NCBI GenBank assembly: GCA_020852815.1
Contig: JADZAN010000040.1
Span: forward strand, 21,604-85,603
Source of the DNA: Gemmatimonadaceae bacterium
Lineage (GTDB): Bacteria; Gemmatimonadota; Gemmatimonadetes; Gemmatimonadales; Gemmatimonadaceae
Direction of reading: 5' to 3'
DNA: 64,000 bases
Of the stretch, positions 31,065-36,512 are shown piece by piece; position 1 is the stretch's first letter, and every line of letters starts with the position of its first letter. The notes beneath the pieces were generated by a model. It saw only the letters and a program-made list of their open reading frames with translations, searched no databases and was not told the origin of the DNA. The translations under genes and the position numbers were made by a program.

Positions 31065-31070
31065 TAGCTT
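31065..31070 (+). promoter_or_regulatory. Putative -10 element (TAGCTT) upstream of rsmA
   Basis: TAGCTT ends 5 nt before the rsmA ATG at 31076. No -35 hexamer at the standard spacing is recognisable. The sequence is identical to the hldA -10, and the distance would give a leaderless message. Confidence 0.35.
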
Positions 31071-31075
31071 TCGGG

Positions 31076-31888
31076 ATGCCGCAACGACCGTCGCTTCCGC
31101 CGGCGCGCAAGCGCCTCGGGCAGCACTTCCTCACCGATCGCACGGCGCTCGAGCGCATCGTGCAGGCAGTCGATCCGCGCCCTGGCGAGACGATCGTGGA
31201 GATCGGCCCGGGGCGGGGAGCGCTCACCGACCTCCTCGCGCAGCGCGCGGAACGCCTGGTGTGCGTGGAGGTCGATCCGCTGCTCGTCCCCGTCTTGCGG
31301 GCGCGATACGCCGACCGCCCGCATGTCTCGATCGTCGAAGGCGACGTGCTCGACGTGGAGCTGCCGTCGCTGGCACCGGGGGCGTGGGCGCTGGTGGGAA
31401 ACGTCCCGTACTACATCACCACCCCCATCATCTTCCAGGCGCTGCGCTCGCCCCGGCCGTTGCGCATGGTCTTCCTGGTCCAGCGTGAGGTAGCGGAGCG
31501 TGTCGCCGCCCCGCCCGGGAGCGAGGCGTACGGCGCGCTCTCGGTCAACGTGCAGGCGCTGGCCAGCGCCGAGGTGGTGGCGAGGGTCCCGGCCGGTGCC
31601 TTCCATCCGCGCCCCAAGGTCGACTCAGCCATCCTGCGGCTGGTGCCGCGGCCCGACCCGGTGGTGCGGCCCGACGAGGAGGCCGCCTTCGCGCGCATGG
31701 TGCAAGCGGCCTTTGGCCAGCGCCGCAAGCAGATGCGGCGCGTGGTGCGCGAGCTGTTCTCCCTGGGCGCCGCCGAGGCGGAGGCGTTGCTGGCGAAATG
31801 CGCGATCGACGTGGCCGTGCGCCCGGAGACGCTCTCGAGCGAGGAATTCGCGCGCGTCCTGCGCGCCGGCGCTGCTGTGAAGGGTTAG
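31076..31888 (+). CDS. rsmA: 16S rRNA dimethyladenosine transferase RsmA (KsgA)
   Basis: Dimethylates A1518 and A1519 of 16S rRNA. It shows KRLGQHFLTDRTALERIV, SAM motif I VEIGPGRGALTDLLAQ, the catalytic motif GNVPYYITTPI and VQREVAERVAA. The C-terminal FHPRPKVDSAIL and RRKQMRRVVRELF follow. The length is 270 residues from ATG 31076. A longer in-frame reading would start inside the phosphatase gene and lacks family sequence. The stop lies in a GGTTAGGGG context. Confidence 0.95.
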   Translation: MPQRPSLPPARKRLGQHFLTDRTALERIVQAVDPRPGETIVEIGPGRGALTDLLAQRAERLVCVEVDPLLVPVLRARYADRPHVSIVEGDVLDVELPSLAPGAWALVGNVPYYITTPIIFQALRSPRPLRMVFLVQREVAERVAAPPGSEAYGALSVNVQALASAEVVARVPAGAFHPRPKVDSAILRLVPRPDPVVRPDEEAAFARMVQAAFGQRRKQMRRVVRELFSLGAAEAEALLAKCAIDVAVRPETLSSEEFARVLRAGAAVKG

Positions 31889-31904
31889 GGGCGGGCGGAA
31901 CGAC

Positions 31905-32552
31905 TCAGGCCGCGCCGTCGACGCCGTTGCGGTCGCGATTGGCGAGGGCGTAGCTGAGCCCCTCCAGCTCCATCGCCATGTTCACGTTGCGCACCGTCAC
32001 CTCGGCCGGCAGCTGCAACTGCACGGGGGCGAAGTTGAGGATCGCGCGGACGCCGGCGGCCGCCAGCCGGTCGGCTACCTGCTGCGCCTGCGGCCCCGGG
32101 ACGGTGAGGACCGCGATGTCGGGCTGTTCGAGCGAGAGGTCTCCCTCCAGCACCGCGATGTCGCGCACGATCTGGTCTTCCCACCGCGTGCCGATCTTGC
32201 GCGGATCGGCGTCGTAGACCGCCATGACGTGGAAGCCGCGCTGCTTGAAGCCGCGGTACTGCGCGAGGGCGGTCCCGATCTTCCCGGCACCGATGATCAT
32301 CACGCGCCACTCGCGGTCGAGCCCCAGGATGTCGCGCAGCGCCGCGGTCAGTTCGGCGGCCGGGTATCCCAGGCCGCGCTTGCCGAACGAGCCAAAGAAA
32401 GAGAGGTCCTTCCGTACCTGCGCCGACGTGGTTCCGCCGCGCCGCGCCAACTCCTCGCTGGAGATGGTGAGCATGCCGCGCTGCACCGAATCCTCCACGA
32501 AGCGGAGGTAGACGGAGAGGCGTCGGACGGTGCTGTCGGCGATACGTTTCAC
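31905..32552 (-). CDS. rex: Redox-sensing transcriptional repressor Rex
   Basis: Rex senses the NADH/NAD+ ratio and represses respiratory or fermentative genes when NADH is low. The N-terminal winged helix (1-80) has STVRRLSVYLRFVE, TISSEELARRGGTTSAQVRKD and LSFFGSFGKRGLGY. The Rossmann domain starts with VMIIGAGKIGTALAQY near residue 85. The C-terminal helix with NFAPVQLQLP and VRNVNMAMELEGLSYAL is the domain-swapped dimer element. Its 215 residues fit the family. The start codon is GTG. A consensus Rex operator lies 12 nt upstream, predicting autorepression. Confidence 0.96.
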   Translation of the reverse strand: MKRIADSTVRRLSVYLRFVEDSVQRGMLTISSEELARRGGTTSAQVRKDLSFFGSFGKRGLGYPAAELTAALRDILGLDREWRVMIIGAGKIGTALAQYRGFKQRGFHVMAVYDADPRKIGTRWEDQIVRDIAVLEGDLSLEQPDIAVLTVPGPQAQQVADRLAAAGVRAILNFAPVQLQLPAEVTVRNVNMAMELEGLSYALANRDRNGVDGAA

Positions 32553-32564
32553 AGTGGGTGATGC

Positions 32565-32586
32565 TTGTGAATTCGTTCACAAACTA
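32565..32586 (-). promoter_or_regulatory. Rex operator (perfect TTGTGA-N6-TCACAA) overlapping the rex promoter
   Basis: TTGTGA (32565-32570), six bases, then TCACAA (32577-32582) form an exact inverted repeat matching the consensus Rex box. On the minus strand a TAGTTT -10 candidate (32586-32581) abuts and slightly overlaps it, so bound Rex would cover the transcription start. The rex GTG is 12 nt further on. The site is seen directly and the autoregulation is inference. Confidence 0.85.
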
Positions 32587-32831
32587 AACCCTCCCCACAT
32601 CCCCCACCAGCCAAACTGAGCCCGCACGCGGGGAAAGCACGGTCGAAGCAGTCGCGCCGACGCGTGAGCGCGCGCTCGGCGCGAGAGCGCGCACTCGGCG
32701 CGAGAGCGCGCACTCGGCGCGCGCCGTGGGCCCGGGTGCTCGATACGGCGCCAGCGTGGCGGCGGCGGTGCGCGGACTCTCCCCCCCGCGCGCGCCGTCA
32801 CGGGGACGCGGAAACGGCTTACCTTGTCGCG
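32583..32831 (+). other. Intergenic stretch between rex and the exonuclease, with 19-bp direct repeats
   Basis: The first half is C-rich and holds the rex promoter. From 32670 to 32720 there are about 2.7 copies of a 19-bp direct repeat (GCGCRCTCGGCGCGAGAGC), which can also form GC-rich hairpins. The remainder leads to a TTACCTT element before a small ORF. I see no RNA gene. Confidence 0.5.
32820..32825 (+). promoter_or_regulatory. Putative -10 element (TACCTT) for the exonuclease transcript
   Basis: TACCTT ends 6 nt before the ATG of a 24-codon ORF (32832). The -35 region is weak (GTCACG-like near 32797). The spacing predicts a leaderless start on the small ORF. Support is by position only. 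Confidence 0.3.
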
Positions 32832-32906
32832 ATGCGCGGTTCCCTCGGCCTGTCTTTCGCTCGCCCTGTCGCGACGTTTCGTCTCACGCCGAGCGCGCGA
32901 GCATGA
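32832..32906 (+). CDS. Short upstream ORF (24 codons) overlapping the exonuclease start
   Basis: This small frame encodes MRGSLGLSFARPVATFRLTP plus four residues and ends with TGA at 32904-32906. That stop overlaps the ATG of the next gene (32903) as ATGA, exactly like the coupled gene pairs elsewhere in the window. A -10-like TACCTT lies 6 nt before its ATG, so the mRNA could start on this ORF without a leader and deliver ribosomes to the exonuclease gene. No codons for a single amino acid are clustered, so attenuation by starvation is not suggested. It may be a coupling leader or chance. Confidence 0.4.
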   Translation: MRGSLGLSFARPVATFRLTPSARA

Positions 32907-33850
32907 GGGGGATAGAAGCCCGCACCCCGGATTCCCTTCTGCTCGTGCGCGCGCGCGAGGCGCTCGCCGCCGGGCCGCTCGACGCCGTTACCCTGATGGA
33001 GCGCGTTTGTGCGCTGCCGTCCGCGCCGCCTACGGTCGCGGAGCGGCTCGCCGACGCGTTGTTCGGGCGACATCCCGGCTTTGCGCGCGATGGCGGCGGG
33101 CGCTGGACGCTCGTCGTACCGATCCCCGACGACAACGGCGTGCAGGCGACGGCGCGCGTGCGCACGGTGCGCGAGCGGCGGCAGGAAGCGAGCGGCGCCA
33201 TCGAGCGTGACGATGTCCCGCTGCGCGACCTCTCCTTTGCGGTCGTCGACGTGGAGACGACGGGGACGTCTCCCGCGCAGCGCGACCGCGTCACCGAGAT
33301 CGCCATCGTGCACGTGACGGGGGGCGAGGTGCGCGACCTCTACGAGACGCTCGTGAATCCCGAACGGAGCATCCCGCCAGCGATCGTCGCGCTCACGCGC
33401 ATCACCGACGAGATGGTGAGCCGGGCGCCGCGCTTCCGCGATGTGGCGCACGACGTGGTGGGGCGCTTGCGCGAGCGCGTCTTCGTGGCGCACAACGTCT
33501 CGTTCGACTGGCGCTTCGTGTCGCATGAGGTGCAGCGCGCCGCGGGCGTGTCGCTGGTTGGCGAACAACTGTGCACGGTTCGCCTGGCGCGTCACCTGCT
33601 GCCGCACCTGCCGCGGCGCAACCTGGACTCGGTGACGCACCACTTCGGGATCGACATCGGGGCACGCCACCGTGCGGCGGGCGACGCCCTGGCCACGGCG
33701 CACGTGCTCGTGCGGTTGTTGCGGCTGGCGGAGGAGCGCGGGGCGCTCACCTGGCGCGAGCTCGATGCGCTGCTGCACCGCGGGCGTGCCCGCACATCGC
33801 GCCGGCGAAGTGCCATGCCGCGCGGCGTCGACATCGACCCCACCGTCTGA
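32903..33850 (+). CDS. DEDDh 3'-5' exonuclease (DnaQ/epsilon-like)
   Basis: A 315-residue protein with a DnaQ-type proofreading exonuclease domain at about 110-285. Exo I is VVDVETTGTSPAQRDRVTEIAIV, Exo II is VAHNVSFDWRFVSHE and Exo III is HRAAGDALATAHVL. The N-terminal 100 residues resemble a small winged-helix or FokI-like unit seen in some exonuclease/DinG relatives (LMERVCALPSAPPTVAERLADALFG). The C-terminal tail is basic. I chose ATG 32903, because the longer reading is Arg/Pro-rich shadow sequence. It could serve replication proofreading or RNA/DNA repair, but no polymerase gene is adjacent. Confidence 0.88.
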   Translation: MRGIEARTPDSLLLVRAREALAAGPLDAVTLMERVCALPSAPPTVAERLADALFGRHPGFARDGGGRWTLVVPIPDDNGVQATARVRTVRERRQEASGAIERDDVPLRDLSFAVVDVETTGTSPAQRDRVTEIAIVHVTGGEVRDLYETLVNPERSIPPAIVALTRITDEMVSRAPRFRDVAHDVVGRLRERVFVAHNVSFDWRFVSHEVQRAAGVSLVGEQLCTVRLARHLLPHLPRRNLDSVTHHFGIDIGARHRAAGDALATAHVLVRLLRLAEERGALTWRELDALLHRGRARTSRRRSAMPRGVDIDPTV

Positions 33851-34048
33851 ACGAGGTAGGGGGAGGGGGAGGGGGAGTGCGTCAGCTCGCGGCCGTCGGC
33901 CGTGGCCGGGCTCTCCGCGATGAGGCCGTTGTGGCGCTCGCGCCTCCCGGAACTGGACGCGGCCCGCCACGTTGGGCGCGGGGGGCGCGCGGTGGGGGAC
34001 GGGTGCCCCCCCAGGGCGCTGCCGAAGCGACGAATGTGCCGCTACCGG
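33851..34048 (+). other. Intergenic region downstream of the exonuclease with a G5 tract
   Basis: Positions 33859-33876 contain three G5 runs separated by single A residues, a possible G-quadruplex element. The rest is GC-rich with short inverted repeats but no T-tailed terminator. I find no convincing ORF or RNA here. Confidence 0.4.
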
Positions 34049-34078
34049 TTGACCTCCTAACCCCATGTCGCTTAGGTT
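34049..34078 (+). promoter_or_regulatory. infC operon promoter TTGACC-N18-TAGGTT
   Basis: TTGACC (34049-34054) and TAGGTT (34073-34078) are spaced exactly as in the hrcA and rpsA promoters of this window. Transcription would begin near 34085 and give an untranslated leader of about 205 nt before the infC AUU start, containing a terminator hairpin. Confidence 0.7.
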
Positions 34079-34200
34079 TTTCGGACAATTCGGCAAGCAG
34101 GGTCTTCGGGCCCTCACCCTCTGGCGCTCGGCGACGAGCAGCTGCAGGAGTCTCGTCAAGACGGCGCCGCCTCACAGGATGAGGGCGGATGGTCGTGTGT

Positions 34201-34232
34201 TGCGGACTCCAGAGGAGTCCGCATTTGTTTTT
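34201..34232 (+). terminator. Terminator hairpin in the infC leader (probable attenuator)
   Basis: TGCGGACTCC (34201-34210) and GGAGTCCGCA (34214-34223) form a perfect 10-bp stem with an AGA loop, followed by TTTGTTTTT. It lies about 60 nt before infC and after its promoter, so it should control read-through. An upstream GGAGTC (34147-34152) can pair with GACTCC (34205-34210) and break this stem, a plausible antiterminator. By analogy with the L20 leader of Bacillus infC-rpmI-rplT, L20 or IF-3 feedback is conceivable. Confidence 0.7.
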
Positions 34233-34274
34233 CCCGTGACGGCGAGACGTCGTTCGACGCGGGGTCAAACCCTC

Positions 34275-34282
34275 GGAAGGAG
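34275..34282 (+). promoter_or_regulatory. Shine-Dalgarno GGAAGGAG for infC
   Basis: GGAAGGAG ends 9 nt before the ATT at 34292 and 93 nt before the first in-frame ATG. A site this strong at this distance supports the non-canonical AUU start. Confidence 0.8.
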
Positions 34283-34291
34283 TTCGGACCT

Positions 34292-34807
34292 ATTCAGGAC
34301 AACACGAAGCGCATTCGCGTCAACCGCCAGATTCGCATCAGCCCGGTCCGCGTCATCGGTGCCGACGGGAGCCAGATGGGCATCATGGAGGTTGATCGGG
34401 CCCTGGCCCTCGCCGAGGAGTCGGGTCTCGACCTGGTGGAAGTCGCTGCCACCGCTCGCCCGCCCGTCGTCCGCGTAATGGACTACGGCAAGTTCAAGTT
34501 CGAACAAGCCAAACAGGCGCGGCAGGCGAAGAAGAAGCAGCACGTGATCGAGCTCAAGGAAGTGAAGTTCCGTCCTGGGATCGAGGAACACGATTTCGAC
34601 ACCAAGGTTCGACATGCGCGCCGTTTCCTTGGCGAGGGGAACAAGGTCAAGGTGACGCTGATGTTTCGCGGGCGGCAGATTGCCCACCCGGAACTCGGCT
34701 TCGCAGTGGTAGAGCGGGTTTCGCAGCAGCTTGCCGACGTCGCCAAGACGGAGAGCTCCGCGAAGATGGAAGGGAAGTCCCTAACGATGATCCTGGTACC
34801 GAAGTGA
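34292..34807 (+). CDS. infC: Translation initiation factor IF-3, predicted AUU start codon
   Basis: IF-3 proofreads initiator tRNA and start codon on the 30S subunit. The conserved N-terminal segment [20 protein letters not shown] lies upstream of the first in-frame ATG (34376), so translation must begin before it. ATT at 34292 (IQDNTKRI...) is preceded by GGAAGGAG with 9-nt spacing. An AUU start is the known autoregulation device of E. coli infC. The protein is 171 residues, with the N-domain, the basic linker [16 protein letters not shown] and a C-domain ending SLTMILVPK. rpmI and rplT follow. Confidence 0.93.
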   Translation: MQDNTKRIRVNRQIRISPVRVIGADGSQMGIMEVDRALALAEESGLDLVEVAATARPPVVRVMDYGKFKFEQAKQARQAKKKQHVIELKEVKFRPGIEEHDFDTKVRHARRFLGEGNKVKVTLMFRGRQIAHPELGFAVVERVSQQLADVAKTESSAKMEGKSLTMILVPK

Positions 34808-34814
34808 GCTGACG

Positions 34815-35012
34815 ATGCCCAAAATGAAGACCCACAAGGGCGCGAAGAAGCGCTTCTCCGTCACTGCGTCGGGGAAGGTTCGCCGCCTGAAGGCCAACAA
34901 GAGCCACATCCTCACCAAGAAGGACGCCCGTCGGAAGCGCCGGCTGCGCCGTCCCACCACCGTCGCGACCAACGGGGAGGCGAAGGTTCTCAAGCGCCTC
35001 ATCCAGGCGTAA
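34815..35012 (+). CDS. rpmI: 50S ribosomal protein L35
   Basis: A 65-residue basic ribosomal protein beginning [20 protein letters not shown] and containing [20 protein letters not shown], typical for bL35. It starts 7 nt after infC and 12 nt before rplT in the conserved infC-rpmI-rplT operon. Confidence 0.98.
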   Translation: MPKMKTHKGAKKRFSVTASGKVRRLKANKSHILTKKDARRKRRLRRPTTVATNGEAKVLKRLIQA

Positions 35013-35024
35013 GGAGAGAGAGCG

Positions 35025-35393
35025 ATGCCACGCGTCAAATCCAATGTGGTGCGCCTGAAGCGCAAGAAGCAGGTCATGAAGGCCGCGCGCGGCTATTTCG
35101 GCGCGCGCTCCAAGCTGTGGCGTCCGGCCAAGGAGTCGGTCGAGCGCGGCTGGCGGTACGCGTACCGCGACCGTCGCAACAAGAAGCGCGACTTCCGTCG
35201 TCTGTGGATCGTGCGTATCAACGCCGCGGCCCACCTCAACGGGATGAACTACAGCACCTTCATGAACGGCCTGATGAAGGCCGGGATCGAGGTTGACCGG
35301 AAGATCCTGGCCGACCTGGCGGTGCACGACGAAGCGGCGTTTACCGCGCTCGCCGAGAAGGCCCGCGCTGCGCTGGCGACTGCCGTCGCGTAA
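35025..35393 (+). CDS. rplT: 50S ribosomal protein L20
   Basis: A 122-residue bL20 with [39 protein letters not shown] and RIAxR-like [26 protein letters not shown] precedes the ATG. In other bacteria L20 represses this operon by binding its leader RNA. The leader features upstream of infC make that plausible here. A strong terminator follows. Confidence 0.98.
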   Translation: MPRVKSNVVRLKRKKQVMKAARGYFGARSKLWRPAKESVERGWRYAYRDRRNKKRDFRRLWIVRINAAAHLNGMNYSTFMNGLMKAGIEVDRKILADLAVHDEAAFTALAEKARAALATAVA

Positions 35394-35412
35394 GATCAAC
35401 GCCACAGTGGTT

Positions 35413-35456
35413 CGGCGGCAGCGCGACGCGAGTCGCGCCTGCCGCCGTTCTTTTTT
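35413..35456 (+). terminator. Rho-independent terminator after rplT
   Basis: CGGCGGCAG plus CGCGAC (35413-35427) pairs with GTCGCG and CTGCCGCCG (35432-35447) with one bulged C and a GCGA loop. TTCTTTTTT follows. It should end the infC-rpmI-rplT transcript or reduce read-through into pheST, whose GTG is at 35493. Confidence 0.9.
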
Positions 35457-35492
35457 CCCGTCCCGACTTCCCACTCCTGCATCGGTCACCTC

Positions 35493-36503
35493 GTGACGCT
35501 TGACGAGTTCCTCCTGAAGGTCGAGGCCCTGCGCGCCGACGCCCTGCGCGATGCCGCGCACGCGGCGGATGCCGCGGCCTGGACCGAGACCCGCAACGCA
35601 CTGCTCGGGCGCAAGTCCGGGCGCCTGACCGAGGTGATGGCGCTCCTCCCCACGCTCCCCGCGGAGGAACGGCGGGGGGCCGGCGCCGCCATCAACGCCC
35701 TCAAGCAGGAGGTCGAGGCGGCGCTCGAGGCACGCAAGGGCGAGTTGGAGTCGGCGGCCCCGCGCGGGACGCAACTCGACCTCACCATGCCCGCGCGCAC
35801 CACATGGCGCGGCGCGGTGCACCCGGTCTCGCTCGTCATCGACGAGATCTGCGACATCTTTCGCGAGTTGGGCTTCACCGTCGCGTTAGGCCCCGAAGCA
35901 GAGTCGCCGTGGTACAACTTCACGGCGCTCAACTTCCCCGACAACCACCCGGCAATGGACATGCACGACACCTTGTACCTGGCGGATGGCGGCGTGCTGC
36001 GCACGCATACGTCGCCGGTGCAGGTGCGCACGCTGCAGTCGTATGCGCCGCCGGTGCGCGTCCTCGCGCCGGGCAACGTCTATCGCCGCGACTTCTTCGA
36101 CGCCACGCACGCCCCCGCCTTTGCGCAGTTGGAGGGGCTCGCCATCGACGAGGGGATCACCTTCGCCGACCTCAAGGCGACGCTGGCGCACTTTGCCCGC
36201 GCCTTCTACGGCAAGCGCACGCCCACGCGCCTCGTCCCGTCGTACTTCCCCTTCACCGAGCCGTCGGGGCAGATGGAAGTCTTCTTCGATGTGGGCGATG
36301 GGCGCGGCGCGCGCTGGATCGAGATCATGGGGTGCGGGCTCGTGCACCCGGCGGTGCTCGAGTCGGCGGGGCTCGACAGCGAGAAGTACTCCGGTTGGGC
36401 CTTCGGGATGGGACCGGCGCGCATCGCCATGTCGCGCTTCTCCCTCACCGACATCCGCCTGCTCTACGATTCCGACGTCCGCTTCCTCGAACAGTTCGCC
36501 TGA
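35493..36503 (+). CDS. pheS: Phenylalanine-tRNA ligase alpha subunit
   Basis: The catalytic alpha chain of PheRS. The N-terminal coiled coil (1-90) is followed by class II motifs: HPVSLVIDEICDIFRELGF, motif 2 YRRDFFDATHAPAFAQLEG and motif 3 GWAFGMGPARIAMSRFSL. TEPSGQMEVFF, which contributes to phenylalanine recognition, is present. The length is 336 residues from a GTG start. The region between the rplT terminator and the GTG is only 36 nt, so read-through or a promoter inside it must supply transcription. Confidence 0.96.
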   Translation: MTLDEFLLKVEALRADALRDAAHAADAAAWTETRNALLGRKSGRLTEVMALLPTLPAEERRGAGAAINALKQEVEAALEARKGELESAAPRGTQLDLTMPARTTWRGAVHPVSLVIDEICDIFRELGFTVALGPEAESPWYNFTALNFPDNHPAMDMHDTLYLADGGVLRTHTSPVQVRTLQSYAPPVRVLAPGNVYRRDFFDATHAPAFAQLEGLAIDEGITFADLKATLAHFARAFYGKRTPTRLVPSYFPFTEPSGQMEVFFDVGDGRGARWIEIMGCGLVHPAVLESAGLDSEKYSGWAFGMGPARIAMSRFSLTDIRLLYDSDVRFLEQFA

Positions 36504-36512
36504 TCGCCGCCG

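Noticed and set aside
34065..34478. An ORF (MSLRFFGQFGKQ...) in the infC leader as a gene or leader peptide
   Set aside because: It runs through the terminator hairpin and into infC in another frame, becomes Ser/Arg-rich shadow sequence, and has no Shine-Dalgarno. I treat the region as untranslated.
34376..34807. infC starting at the first in-frame ATG
   Set aside because: This would remove the conserved IF-3 N-terminus and ignore the GGAAGGAG site placed for ATT 34292.
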